From positions 11,597,221 through 11,661,220 of the forward strand of contig OW203986.1 of NCBI GenBank assembly GCA_934047225.1: 64,000 nt of DNA. The letters are read 5' to 3'. Shown here piece after piece: positions 12,641 through 24,200 of this stretch. A model generated the notes under the pieces. That model made no database searches. It was not told the DNA's origin and saw only the letters and a program-made list of their open reading frames with translations. How positions within the stretch are numbered: position 1 is the first letter of the stretch; every line of letters starts with the position of its first letter. Source of the DNA: Ypsolopha sequella. Lineage: Eukaryota; Arthropoda; Insecta; Lepidoptera; Ypsolophidae. A program made the translations under genes and the position numbers.

Positions 12641-13812
12641 CTCTTCCTGAATTCACACATGCTCGTAGTTGTTGTAATGTAACATAAGTATTACACTTTG
12701 CGACCTGTGTAGTTGTGACTTGCTTGCCTTGCACTTGTTGAATGTGAAGTGCATTGCTCTGTTGAGTATTTTTGTAATCCCCGACAATCGAAAAAAACCT
12801 AGAAAAGCTCTATAAACGTGTTACTTACATGCATAGATATTTTCCTCTATGCTTACAGGTCTCTCACAAGTATGATAACCATGGGAAATCTATAGCCGAG
12901 CGACCGGACGTGCAAAATCTGTCATTTATTATATAATATATAATGTGAAAGGATTTACGAACTTTGCCGATCAGTGGCGAAGATTTTTATAAATGGTTTT
13001 ACTGTATTTCTAAAAGTGTACATATACTAAATGTTATTTAAATAGATAAAACCCTGAATCTAGGGCATAGCTGCCATATTTAATAATATTGCCGGTGTAC
13101 AAGTCAGACGACAATGTATGTAAATTGTTAACTAAACAACCAATAAATATGTGTTGTTGTCGTTGGCACTCGTTATTGAAATAGGTATTACGCTATGCGA
13201 GTCAATGCGAGTGGTTTGCCTTGCACTTGCAGCGCGCGCGCATCTTCAGATCAACGGTCGCCGGACCAGTCCTCAGGGTCGACTATCAGTAAATAAACGA
13301 GCTGGGCTTACAACGAGTACTCGCATACCTATTACGTATGTCGACGAGGTGCCCTGAACACTTGCGCCGTTGTTTTTTTGGGTCAACGACTCAAAACAGG
13401 TGTAGTTTCTTAGGAACAAGCAGTGTTTTTTAATTAGACGGAAAGGTTTCTTTTTCACATTCAAATATCTACTTTTTTTACACCGTTCCGTAGTTTCATA
13501 TTCAGGCTGAACAAATACAACGAAGCTAGAAAACCTGTGGAAAAGTTCATTCGCATACTACGTGTCTTTTCCAGCGACAAACGCATGAAATAAATCAGCG
13601 TAAAATAAATAAAAAATATAAATATATCGTCACGACATGAATCCTCGAGGGGGTGTCAGAGATGTTCCAAGTGTGGACTGTGAAATGCAAGTCCATACTC
13701 GGTACACCCGCGTTTCACTGACGGTTATTACGTCCCAACGTAATGGGTTGTGAAAAATATTTTTTGAATTTAAGGATTTTTGAAATTCTAATTTACAGAA
13801 ACCAATGGAAAC

Positions 13813-14070
13813 TTTGCGATGGCAACATACACAATACATAGGTAATAAGGTTTTGTTAACTATTGAGTAAATTTTGAATTTAAGTGTTCTGTTTCGGTTA
13901 ATTAGAAAAGAGCAGGTTTTTCACAATCCGGCTGCGAAACCGCTCTTAAGAGTCGTTTAGCAGCCGGATTGTGAAATTTTGCGATGATAGTTTACACAAT
14001 ACATACGTATTGAATAAGGTTTTGTTAAATAACAATTAAGCAAATTTTGAATTTAAGTGTTCTGTTTCGA
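13813..14070. repeat. Direct duplication flanking a 15-bp perfect hairpin
   Basis: 13813-13897 and 13978-14070 are diverged direct copies (tttgcgatg, then acacaatacat, aaggttttgttaa, and aattttgaatttaagtgttctgtttcg). Between them, ttcacaatccggctg (13920-13934) pairs perfectly with cagccggattgtgaa (13961-13975), with a second palindromic core, ctcttaagag, in the loop. Confidence 0.75.
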
Positions 14071-14524
14071 TTAATTTGAAAAAGGCGGTTCTTAAAATAA
14101 AAACGAGTATTATACTGTAAGAGCGACTTGAATCTGCAAATAAAAGCGAGTCCAGTGATGAAGTAAGTAGACAGCTACATAATAACAATTTCTTACAATT
14201 ATTCAATTATTGCAGTGCTCGTTACTCGAAGAGCTTTGAAAGCTCATGCTATATTTAGCCTCAACTGGGTTCCGAGCTTTACCTGACAACCTGCCCCGCT
14301 GCATCCCAATTAAAATATTCCAGTGTCCTTACTAGCAGATATACTCCTATATTTAAAATTGAAACAACTTTTTTTTCACCTGTGCCACTAGCTGTTTGGA
14401 ATAAACAATTATATTTTAACCTCTTGATTCTCATTATTGCTAAAACAATGTAATGATAGCCCAGGCCCGGATCCAGCTTACAGATTAAATAAATAAAATA
14501 AAAAACAAATATATACTTAAATGA

Positions 14525-14527
<3 letters not shown>

Positions 14528-14561
<34 letters not shown>
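14528..14561. repeat. (TA)n microsatellite
   Basis: About 17 uninterrupted TA units. The sequence just after it (14562-14610: gtgactgataccggacc, then gggcccgaaatatatctta) resembles the GGGCCC-containing arm of the foldback at 33526-33868. Confidence 0.9.
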
Positions 14562-14564
<3 letters not shown>

Positions 14565-14610
14565 GACTGATACCGGACCTAGCATAGGGCCCGAAATATA
14601 TCTTACATTA

Positions 14611-15987
14611 ACTTGCATGTTATTTTATTAATCATATAAATATATTATATAAATTACATTCAAAGACAAACTAGTCTATTGATAACGTTTATTTACATAT
14701 ATACTTACATATTTATATATATATATATACCTCACTCACGAGATGGTAGAATATGTTTGTGTGCTGTGTTACCGTCTCCAATGCCTTCGTAGGAAGAGTT
14801 TTTAGCGTAATGAATACGTAATGAATTGTACCAAAAAAAATTCCCTTTGTTACCCTTTGATAAAAATGTTCGGTTTTTTTATCTGAACCATCTGGCAACC
14901 CTAGTCATGATGTTCTAAGAAACGCTTTTTGATAACCAGTTTATGCAAAATTTGAGAACTTGTTTTATAGGGCAGTTTTGCTGTTAATGTTTTAGCTGAC
15001 GTGAAAGATAAAGAATTTAAATGACCCTATAGATCTTTATCCTCTTCTTGACAAGAACAAATGGCTATTGCCAAGGAAAGTGTTGATCAAAAGTCGGTCA
15101 CTAGGTCCAGAGACCAGATACAGCCTTTCTCTTCATCTTCAGGGTAAAAAAAGAATATTTTTCCAGATGGCTTCGTGATGTTGTCTTTTCATTTGTTGTT
15201 GAAAGTAAAACGAAAGTGTTTTTGTATCAATGCAAATGTGCCTTTCGTTTTGCAATATCAAAATTTCAAAGTGTGAATACCTACGTAGCTAAAAATTTTA
15301 TTTGCAAAAACTGTAGATACTTCTTCTTATTTAATCTACAATCACGGTACTTTCACCACTTTTGTTATAAGCACAAAGGGGCTGTCCATATATTAAGGCG
15401 ATTATCCCGGACAAAATGTGAAATTCGACATTTTAGAATTTCGAAGACGCTGCATCCTGTCGCTTTAGAAAATTGCAGCTCTGCATAAACATACGTTGAT
15501 TCTTATTCTAAGACCCCTTGGAATTCGTTTTTACATAATTTATCATTTAAAGCTATAATAAGCTTCACGCGTTACTACAAAGTCATAAAAATAAGAAACT
15601 GTTTATCATCAGTTTCTCACCAAATACGGGCTTAAATGCAGAAGACATCACATATTCAGGTATGGTTCAAAAAAGTAAAGATTCCTATGAGATTCTTTTT
15701 TTATTCAATTTGTTTTAGAAGGAAAAAGCTTGAAAATATTTAATAGCGCCTGAAAAAAAAAATACCAAAACAAGATCTAACGATTTTGATTATTGCTTTT
15801 AAATTTAATCAGGCACTTAGAGTCAAACGACACGCTCCCGTCACGCAAAAATAAAAAAATAAAATGTCTTTATTTCGGGCAATGAAAAACACATAGAAAG
15901 TGGAAAGAAAATTTTGGCTAATATCAGGTGTTTTTGTGGTAGTGTAGTGCATTTGACGTTTCCGATTTTGTATCAATATTGTGAACT
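14611..15987. other. Non-coding stretch, no gene recognised
   Basis: AT-rich with only short random frames. I see nothing specific up to the target-site duplication of the LTR element. Confidence 0.5.
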
Positions 15988-15992
15988 AGTGG
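15988..15992 (+). repeat. Left target-site duplication (AGTGG)
   Basis: AGTGG directly precedes the 5' LTR and is repeated exactly at 19090-19094 directly after the 3' LTR. A 5-bp duplication is typical of BEL/Pao (and Gypsy-type) integration. Confidence 0.85.
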
Positions 15993-16438
15993 TGTTCACG
16001 CTAGACCGTGACGCATGATTCGCACCCGCAGGCGGGGATGACCCCCCCCCCGCCGCGCGCCGGTCGAGGCGCGCGCGGGCGCTCGTTCGGTCTGTTCGGA
16101 TCGACGAGCCTCTCTAGGCGCACGCGCGCGCGCCCGCGCAGCCGACAGCTCTAAACAATAGACATTCGCGTCAGCACAAACAATATCGCGTACCTAAAGT
16201 GTAGTGTTAATACAAGTGCTGTGTACATCACTCAAACCAGGACATTCAATACATCCCTGCACAGACGCCAGCTCAACTAGCCAACAAGAAGGCTCAGCAC
16301 GTCACCGCATCTCCTGTCGGCCCATCGAGAACAACATTCCAAAGCAAGGTCAGTCAGTTTACCCACAATCTTTTTCTTATCCTGTCTACTCTCCCATTCA
16401 AATTCCATCAGCTCTGCATCCTGTAGCCAGCGGCAACA
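15993..16438 (+). repeat. 5' LTR
   Basis: 446 bp, TG...CA ends, GC-rich in its first 150 bases (run of ten C, then CG-rich blocks) and AT-balanced later. It looks the same as 18644-19089. It should carry the element's promoter and polyadenylation signals; I see no clear TATA box. Confidence 0.92.
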
Positions 16439-16442
16439 TCTT

Positions 16443-16460
16443 TGGTCCTTCGAGCCGGAT
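16443..16460 (+). other. Primer-binding site, tRNA-Tyr type
   Basis: TGGTCCTTCGAGCCGGAT is the reverse complement of a tRNA 3' end (CCA tail, discriminator A, acceptor strand TCGAAGG, T-stem CCGGC side). The inferred acceptor 5' strand CCTTCGA is that of insect tRNA-Tyr as I recall it. It lies 4 bases after the LTR end, the normal position for priming minus-strand DNA synthesis. Confidence 0.75.
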
Positions 16461-16475
16461 CGAATTCTGGTCCTT

Positions 16476-16900
16476 ACAGTCCATTTTCACATTTTTGGCC
16501 CCTCGAACCGTTACTGAACCAGCCCCCGTCGATTTATTACAGTCCATTTTCAATCCAAGAAAATTTTTGGTTTATATCACCCCCCGCCTATCCCCCGCCG
16601 GCCCATAACTTTGTTTTGAACCAGCCCCCGTCGATTTACTACAGTCCATTTTCACCCGGTTACATATTTTGCCCCCTTTCCCGGCAAAAAATATTTTGTG
16701 GTTTCGAATACCTATCGCGGGTAGATAATTAGAACCGCCGCCTGGAACATTCCATTTATCGGTTAGAACCGACCCCCCCACGCCCCTTTACAGAATAACT
16801 CATTTTCATCACGGTTGTAATTATTGTTCAGCTCAGATAATATAATTATATCCATTCGGCCCAATTGTTTATTACAGTCCACTATATTTCTTTATTAAAC
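16476..16900 (+). repeat. Internal repeats 'gaaccagcccccgtcgattta'
   Basis: A motif of about 37 bases (gaaccagcccccgtcgattta, then cagtccattttca) occurs nearly intact at 16515 and 16618. Partial copies of its second half lie at about 16478 and 16872, and of its first half near 16764. The copies are about 100 bases apart, in the untranslated leader of the LTR element where gag would normally begin. Confidence 0.75.
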
Positions 16901-17664
16901 CCCCCCCGTCACTTCCAGGGATTAATTATCAGCCCTTATAAACCCCATACGTAAAATTAATTAAACTCAAAGTCAGCATTTTGCTCAACATTTTTTACAT
17001 GTAATTCCCGACCCAATCTTTTCAAATGTTCTCGAAGTGATTCAACTTTGCTCGTAAATACATAGTTCACATTTTAGTTTCATATCGTGTTACAACGTTT
17101 TGAGTACCTACACTTCACTTTGTTTTCTATCGCGCGAAGAGGTGCAAATCTACCCACTGTCAAAGATAGTTCTCGTATCTTGCGAGATATTTTTTTGTGA
17201 GAGTATAAATTCGCTTTATTTCGTGCATATACATACGTATTACGTATATTACTAAAGCGTGATTTCAAGGCAAATAACATAAAAGTGAACAGGTTCATCA
17301 GCCCTTTTCGATATTTTTGTGTTGCGGTAATCTCACGTCGCAGTAATATATTGCCGGACCGTTTATTTGTGTTATTGTCTGCTTTTTTTACCCGGGTATA
17401 TATATATAGCACAAATATAGTAAACAATTTGTTTTTTTTCTCTTCTCATCTCTGATCTTATTGTTAATGGTACACATATAGGGTGTTCCACGTTGGTACA
17501 GCTCATATACAGGTTGTTTTTTTAAAAAAAAAAAAAAATTTTTTCTCTCTCTTTCGTGTTTATTTTCCGTGTTCCGTTTGAACATAGCCTTTGTTTTTTT
17601 TTTTTTTTTTCGGCCCGCGCAAGTTACAAGCTATCCGCACGTTGGAGTTGGTAGCGCTCAAGTT

Positions 17665-17942
17665 TTTAATAACTCATTTTCACATATAGTCACACTCATC
17701 ACACATTCAATCAGCACATACACACTCAACTCATTTTCACTCACACATTCAATCAGCACATACACACTCAGCTCATTTTCACTCACACATTCAATCAGCA
17801 CATATAGACACACTCAGCTCATTTTCACTCACACATTCACTCATCAGATACACATTCAGCTCATTTTTCACTCAATGAAACCAGCACTCAGTCATCACAC
17901 ACACACTCATCACATACACACTCAGTTCATTTTCACTCAATG
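17665..17942 (+). repeat. Tandem repeat, about 48-bp unit, five imperfect copies
   Basis: Repeated units of the form actcacacattcaatcagca, then catacacactcagctcattttc. The first units are nearly identical and later ones diverge. It sits within the LTR element and is not in any credible protein; the 124-codon frame across it (17569-17943) is a by-product of the repeat. Confidence 0.85.
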
Positions 17943-18024
17943 ACTTCAACTCCAACAGAGAATTCTTGTAACTCCGCACAACGTGTAGTGAACGTCACTA
18001 ACACACCAATAATAGCAGACGTAC

Positions 18025-18655
18025 ATGGTCAATTTCACTCAGCACGAGCCCTGTTAGGTTTTATCTCACGTCGCGGTACTCTAGTTCTCATTCGCTCAGA
18101 GTCGGCACAAGTTGTGTAGGTGCTAGGGATCAACTCATTGAAGTTCAGAACTTCCTCGGGTCAAACAATGATGCAATCACTCACCAGCTCGCGAATCAGC
18201 ACATAACTTGGTTCGGCGCTCTGCACGAAATAATACTCAACTCAAGACCCTTCTGCCCGATTTTATCCGATCCTACGGACTTTGACCCTCTCACGGCCGG
18301 ACATTTCATTGTTGGTCGTCCGCTCACCGCTCTACCTGAGCAGTCTTTTTACGACGGACCCATATCTGTTCTTAGGCGCTTTCAGCTCATTCAAGCGCTC
18401 TCTCAGCGCTTTTGGATTCTCTGGTCCAGATCCTACCTCCATACCCTGCAAACCCGCCCCAATCAGCTCTCCCCTTCCTCCCCTCCTCAAGTGGGTGAAC
18501 TGGTCCTCATCAAAGAGGATGACTTGCCTCCGCTCCAATGGAAGTTGGGGAGAATTCTCCGCACAATGCCTGGCAGGGATGGAGTGGTCCAGGTTGTGGA
18601 TCTGGACACAGCCCATGGAGCCGCAGCCCCGGCCCCCCCAGGATGTTCACGCTAG
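18025..18655 (+). pseudogene. BEL/Pao pol remnant (integrase C-terminus)
   Basis: A decayed 3' end of pol. The part around 18025-18115 still reads RALLGFISRRG, a typical integrase-core lead-in, but the frame then breaks at a stop near 18117. From about 18110 another frame reads GARDQLIEVQNFLG, then HITWFGALHEIILNSRPFCP, LTAGHFIVGRPLTALPE, SRSYLHTLQTRP and LPPLQWKLGRILRTMPGRDGVV, and stops at TAG 18653-18655, eleven bases inside the 3' LTR. Compared with the family, the segment between HITW and LNSRP is too short and lacks the region with the third catalytic acidic residue; the second Asp motif is also lost. It cannot make an active integrase. The ATG-initiated frames at 18282 and 18332 are shadows. 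Confidence 0.85.
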
Positions 18656-19089
18656 ACCGTGACGCATGATTCGCACCCGCAGGCGGGGATGACCCCCCCC
18701 CCGCCGCGCGCCGGTCGAGGCGCGCGCGGGCGCTCGTTCGGTCTGTTCGGATCGACGAGCCTCTCTAGGCGCACGCGCGCGCGCCCGCGCAGCCGACAGC
18801 TCTAAACAATAGACATTCGCGTCAGCACAAACAATATCGCGTACCTAAAGTGTAGTGTTAATACAAGTGCTGTGTACATCACTCAAACCAGGACATTCAA
18901 TACATCCCTGCACAGACGCCAGCTCAACTAGCCAACAAGAAGGCTCAGCACGTCACCGCATCTCCTGTCGGCCCATCGAGAACAACATTCCAAAGCAAGG
19001 TCAGTCAGTTTACCCACAATCTTTTTCTTATCCTGTCTACTCTCCCATTCAAATTCCATCAGCTCTGCATCCTGTAGCCAGCGGCAACA
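18644..19089 (+). repeat. 3' LTR
   Basis: 446 bp, matching 15993-16438 at every position I compared. The pol frame runs into its first codons and stops at 18653-18655, as is common in BEL/Pao elements. Confidence 0.92.
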
Positions 19090-19094
19090 AGTGG
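19090..19094 (+). repeat. Right target-site duplication (AGTGG)
   Basis: Exact match to 15988-15992. The host sequence resumes as tgtgtggtgtatag. Confidence 0.85.
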
Positions 19095-19507
19095 TGTGTG
19101 GTGTATAGTAATGTAAATATTCCCTTTTGTTTTGTTTTTGTGCAATAAGTGTAAGTGTAATGTATAGGTTAGGTTAGTTTGCTGTATCATTTATTAAATA
19201 AACTAACATTGTAGAAGACAATAATAAATGGTAAATAATGGGTAATAAAAGAATAATAAAGTACTACGGTTCTGGTAAAGCCAAGCGAGTTTACCAAAAT
19301 AAAGGTCGACGACTCCTCGGTCTCAAATAGGTACAGAGCATAAAATATAATCTTTACGTCAAAAATAAAATAAATCAAAATAAAAAACAAATAAAAGGCC
19401 AATAGAGGCAATATTATATATTTATTAAAGTATTACTCGCACATGTGATTATATTATAAACTTATGAACGAATAACTCTTTTCGAGTGCAACAACAATAA
19501 AAAGATT

Positions 19508-19938
19508 TTATGCAACAAAGATTGAAGAATCACGTCGAGGTGCATAATTGAAAAACTGCAGAGACGCAACCACACGTGCATTTGTCCCAAGAGCTGCAGT
19601 TGATTTCATACAGTGCATTGTGTGCGCAAGACATTCGAAGGCAGCCAGAGACTCAAAGGAGTTCTCTCCATTCTTCAGAGGGCTATTGACGGTCTCCAAT
19701 ATCAATACGTAACTCGATGAGGACTGCTTGAAGCAGGCATATGGAACAGAACCCACACAATTATTGCTGCTCGTTTGATGGACTCTAATCTTGTGCTATA
19801 TAGGTTACACTGTGTTCTTCTTACTGCCGTCTCAATATAGCGTATCCACGTTTCAAAAACATCTTTAATTATTGTTATATGCTCCTTTGTGCATTTTTGA
19901 CAAATACCAAAATCTTGATCATCTGTTACAGCCTTCTG
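19508..19938 (-). pseudogene. Possible decayed coding remnant, unrecognised
   Basis: Two minus-strand frames abut and look more protein-like than surrounding shadows. The upstream frame (from a TGA at 19939-19941 down to about 19680) reads DDQDFGICQKCTKEHITIIK and continues with a helical-looking segment containing VFETWIRYIETAVRRTQC. The downstream frame (ORF 19508-19756) is 82 residues with seven spaced Cys/His-type residues, including FECLAHTMHCMKS, and ends at TAA. They overlap near 19757-19800 and differ by one base of frame. I do not recognise a family. It could be a frameshifted gene fragment, an exon pair misread by me, or coincidence. Confidence 0.25.
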
Positions 19939-20992
19939 TCAAAGTCAGTATAATTTTGATGAACATAAATACTCGCAACGTGCCAGTTAATCAAATTAGA
20001 ACCTTCTTACTTACATTTTAACGTAAATGAAGGAAATCGTAAATAAAATAAAAAATATAACAGCCAAACTTTCCCAATATTATACCCATTTACAATTTTT
20101 AGGAAAATGTTTGGAAATTGGTGCAGCACCGAAAGGGCTGATACCAAAAATTGCCCTCAGTGCAATACCACCAATAATCAGAAGCAACATGATTATGGTT
20201 AACTACATGAACGCCTTACACTCTACACACATGCTCTACATACAATATATACACCTCTGCATAGATCAGAAAAATTTCGCACAAAAAACCCATCCTTCCA
20301 GAATAGCTACAAATAAATATCCAAATACGCTACAAATAAATTTAAATATCTGCCTAACTTTGCCCGTTCAATTAGTCTTACTAAACAACCAATCAACCCA
20401 AATTTTGGATTTATTTACGTATATAACATGTGTTATTATTTTACTCTAACGATTCTTTCGCTAAACTCATAAACTAAACATGAAAATCAGAGGTGCGATT
20501 GTGTAAGAAAATAGTCATGAAATCGTATTCATTTGATAGCTTAAAACTAATCATTTCACTTGTCAAACGGCCAATTTGAATTGTCTATGGTATTCATAGA
20601 TGCTTTACGATTTGTATTGTTATTTTAGACAATGAGTGAATGATTTGTTAAGATTGACAGATAATTCGAATTGTCTAAGATTTTGTTAGTTCATCGCTAA
20701 TGTCAAATGATTGCGGCGACTTGTTGTCTATGACAATCGTTTAACGGTAAGTGTTTTTGATTATTTTGGAATAAAATTAGGTAAAACAATTTTTATTCTA
20801 CCATTAAAATCAATAAATGATGTTCAATAAATTAAAATTGTGGAGCTTTTTAGTCAAAACCCTTGGCTTTGGCACAGAAATAAGAATTGTTTTTTATATG
20901 AACACAGTTTGGGGTTATATTTTTGTAGGAAAGATATTATGAAAAGGTTTAGGGCAGTTCGGCCACAGATTAAAATATTTTTTCTTACTTTT
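19939..20992. other. Non-coding stretch, no gene recognised
   Basis: The 140-codon frame at 20027-20449 has low-complexity, Lys/Ile/Asn-rich composition and no domain, and is rejected as coding. At 20560-20720, several copies of (a)attgtcta-like words occur (aattgtctatgg, aattgtctaaga, ttgttgtctatgac), possibly a decayed repeat. Confidence 0.4.
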
Positions 20993-21281
20993 TAGGGTTC
21001 CGTACCCAAAGGGTAACCAACGGGACCCTATTACTTAGACTCCGCTGTCCGTCTGTCTGTCCGTCTGTCAACAGGCTGTATCTCATGAACCGTGATAGTA
21101 AGACAGTTGAAATTTTCACAGATGATGTATTTCTGTTGCCGCTATAACAACAAATACTGAAAAACAGAATAAAATAAATATTTAAGGGGGCTCCCATACA
21201 ACAGACATGTTTTTTCGCTGTTTTTATATATAATGGTACGGAACCCTTCGTGCGCGAGTCCGACTCGCACTTGGCCGGTTT
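20993..21281 (+). repeat. Lepidopteran 'gggttccgt...cacttggccggt' repeat, full-looking copy
   Basis: Begins agggttccgtacccaaa and ends gactcgcacttggccggttt. It contains the hallmark tccgtctgtctgtccgtctgtc run and an internal tggtacggaaccct near the end. Other copies in this window lie at 26697-27361, 41882-43553 (-), 43896-44112 and 57600-57664 (- partial). Small, non-coding, dispersed; I recognise this family from many moths and butterflies but cannot assign its class. Confidence 0.8.
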
Positions 21282-21289
21282 TTGTATTT

Positions 21290-24200
21290 TGGTTCGGTTG
21301 CTATTTCGTCATACTAATATAATAAAGAAACATACTATAAAATAAAACACCGACCGATTCAAAAATATTTTGCAGTTGCAGTTGACTTGACACTTGAATT
21401 GATTCGAAACTATGACGCGTTATTATAACTACAAAACTCGGACGAAGACAAATAATACGATAAGATATAGCGCTGTCTCTTTCAGACATCACATCTAGTA
21501 AAAAAAGTAATCCCGTGTCAAGCTCTTCAACTACATATACTGTTGAGTAGTAGTAAACTTATGCCACCACCTGGGGTCGAGCAGCTGAAACTCGGTTTTC
21601 CTTCAATTGTTGCGTTTGGTTATACGAGTTGCATGGAGATAAGTTTCGATTGAATTCTATGTTTTAAATTATAAAAAATAATTTTTGTGGTGGATTTAAA
21701 AAATGTATTCAAAAAGATCTATTATTTTTGTGTTTGACATAATTTTAAAGTAAATAAGTTATCAAATTTCATTTTACGTAGGTAGTACACAATAAAACGC
21801 AATTTCATTTCGCATTTTTTAAACCATCGGTCATTTCTAAACCTTCGGTTACTTTTCGGTCTTCATTTTATGGACAGTTTTACACAGTTCGAATTTGCCC
21901 TACACGATCCTTGACAATGGTATAGATTTATCATCTATGACCAACCTTACACAATCGCACCTCTTTACATTACCAGAATACGGACGCCTCACAGAATAAG
22001 GTTGCGGGAAGCGCGCGGGGCGACTCGCTTGCAAGTGCGCCGCGCAGCAGGAATAAGACGATAGGTGTTTTCAAATATAGACTGTTCACAGGTATTTTAC
22101 CTCTGACAGCTGTTCTATGTCCAATACTTAAGAAACATTTTCGATCAGCCTAGAGGTAAAATAACTCTGAACGATCTGTACCTATCGCGGCCGCGGCCGC
22201 TAACTCAATGATTCCCTTAACGTCATCAATTTTTGCCGATTTTCAACCCCTCCCTACAATCATCCTATCGTCATTATCCAATGACCCCACCCTCTCACAG
22301 AAAATATGTAATTTTCGTTATCTGTATTACAAAATCAATATTGTTGTTTAAACAATAGTTTTTTTCTTTTGCCAAGACCCCCAATTTAATATGGACGGCC
22401 CTATTAACTCGTACCTTCTCTCAAACAAATGTTTTTTAATTAAGTAGCTAAAGTATGCGCCAAAATCAACATTCCCTTTACAACATTCCGTTTTCACAGC
22501 AATGTTTTTAATTCATCATGCCCATTGATTTATCGATGCATTATTTACCACGCTAGGCCTAGCTAGCTAGCTAGGTATGACTAGATAGATAAGTGGCATG
22601 TCATCTAGATTCCATGCGTGTTAACCGTATCGAGGCATTGCGGCCGTGGCTGTCTGCCAAAACACGCCCAGGAATGTATCATCGGCCAGGAAACAAGAAC
22701 TGCACAACCGCTTAACTCTTTTCTTTACACTTGCTAGGTTTAACGTCGTCTATTCTTCGATACATTCGCATGTCAAAGTACTTTCCTTGCGAGTAGGATA
22801 AGGTTTTTTTAAGTCGATGGTACACTGAGTCTGCTAAGGAATGCGACAACAATGCCCGTAGGATTAGCTGATTACTTGGCATCACTAGTAAGGAATTCTG
22901 ATAGCTTTATCGAACATTTTAACTTTCGTCTCGCATTTTTGCTTGATTGCCTTGTAACAAAGCCTGATTTCTCTTTAAATCGATAATGATCCAAAATGCA
23001 ATTACTGCAGGACATTAACATCCTAAAATCCTGACACAACAATTCGTCTCAGCGGGGAGGTTGTGTACCAATTTGTTTATAAATAATTAATCCTCTGTGC
23101 TCGTCTGAATTCCGAGGATTTTGACCCCTCGGGGGTCAATGTCTCGCTGGCGGAGACTACTGCTAGACATGGCACATTCATTAACAGTTTACCTATTGTC
23201 ATTAAGGGAAGAGGGTCATATTTTTGGATTTTCGTCTCATTTTTACGCTTATGCAAAACATCAAATGAAAGTAAAAATAAATTTATCTATCGCCCAACCT
23301 ATTCCAATCCGTCGCGAAACGCCGAACCGGGGATCAGATTTCAAATGGATTTTTCTTAAATAAATAACAACTTATTTTTATTGAATTTAATGTCAATATG
23401 GACTTCGTGGTGGTTAATTATATAATATATATTTAATATTTGAAAAATGCAGTAAGTAGTTTGATATTAAATAGGATAGCAATAACATCTTAAGAGCTAG
23501 GATACGAAATCGCGGTAAAAAGCTACCGTCTAGCATTAAACATGAAAATAATTAACATGGATTTTGATATTAATATATACAATATGAATTGTATTCTCAC
23601 GATCCGTACCGTGTAGGTTCAATAATCAGACGAAGATAACATTTTTCCAGTGTCCAGTTTCAATCAGAAATGCATATCTTTCGATCTATCAGTCTTAGGT
23701 TTTGCTCGTGATGAAACGAAAATGTAAAGCTCATAATAAAATAAATCTATTGATTTTAAATCTTTATTTAAGATGAATAATGGCGAGTCCTTGTTCGGAT
23801 GAAGGATGATTATAGTCCTTTAACGATACAATGCTCATTATGGGTAATAGATTGTGCAAATGGTGAGTCTACTATAATAACCTAGGCTTGGAGTTTGCCT
23901 CGAGGTAGTTCAGGTGTATAAGAAAAATACAAGCCTCGATTGAAGATTGCTATTTATTGTTATAAGATTATACCCGGATGAATCTACTGAACGATGCTGA
24001 TTCAAATAACCTGGTGCAATTATTTGTTAGTTGGTCTATTAAATAATTTAACGTTTAATGTTACATCAACTATTAACAGCCCCGTTTAGCATCGAGTGTT
24101 TTTATAGTTAATTAATGACACAAAAAATCAATCATTTTGTATTATTATGATTTCACTTCAATTTGATTCGATCATTATGATCGATCTCAAAAAAGTAAGG

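Larger units (their letters stand above)
15993..19089 (+). mobile_element. Non-autonomous BEL/Pao-type LTR retrotransposon, young insertion
   Basis: Two 446-bp LTRs (15993-16438, 18644-19089), each beginning TGTTCACG and ending GGCAACA, bound a 2,205-bp interior. By eye the LTRs look identical, including the ten-C run. A 5-bp AGTGG duplication flanks the element. A primer site matching the 3' end of tRNA-Tyr lies 4 bases inside the 5' LTR. The only recognisable coding remnant is the very end of pol, with BEL/Pao-type wording (PLTAGHFIVGRPLTALPE; LIKEDDLPPLQWKLGRI). Gag, protease, RT and RNase H are absent, replaced by tandem-repeat-rich non-coding DNA. LTR identity implies recent movement, so its proteins must have been supplied by an intact relative elsewhere. 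No purine-rich tract is seen before the 3' LTR, where the strand is C-rich instead. Confidence 0.92.

Noticed and set aside
17569..17943. 124-codon plus-strand frame with repeated HTQ/SIST peptides
   Set aside because: It is a by-product of the 48-bp tandem repeat inside the LTR element and shows no domain.
18282..18662. 126-codon plus-strand ORF
   Set aside because: A shifted frame over the BEL/Pao pol remnant; the correct frame reads the integrase C-terminal motifs.
16204..19148. 134- and 97-codon frames with the same N-terminal peptide
   Set aside because: They start inside the two LTR copies; the shared peptide only reflects LTR identity, not a gene family.
20027..20449. 140-codon plus-strand ORF
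   Set aside because: Composition is that of random AT-rich DNA, with no motif, no promoter and no splice context.
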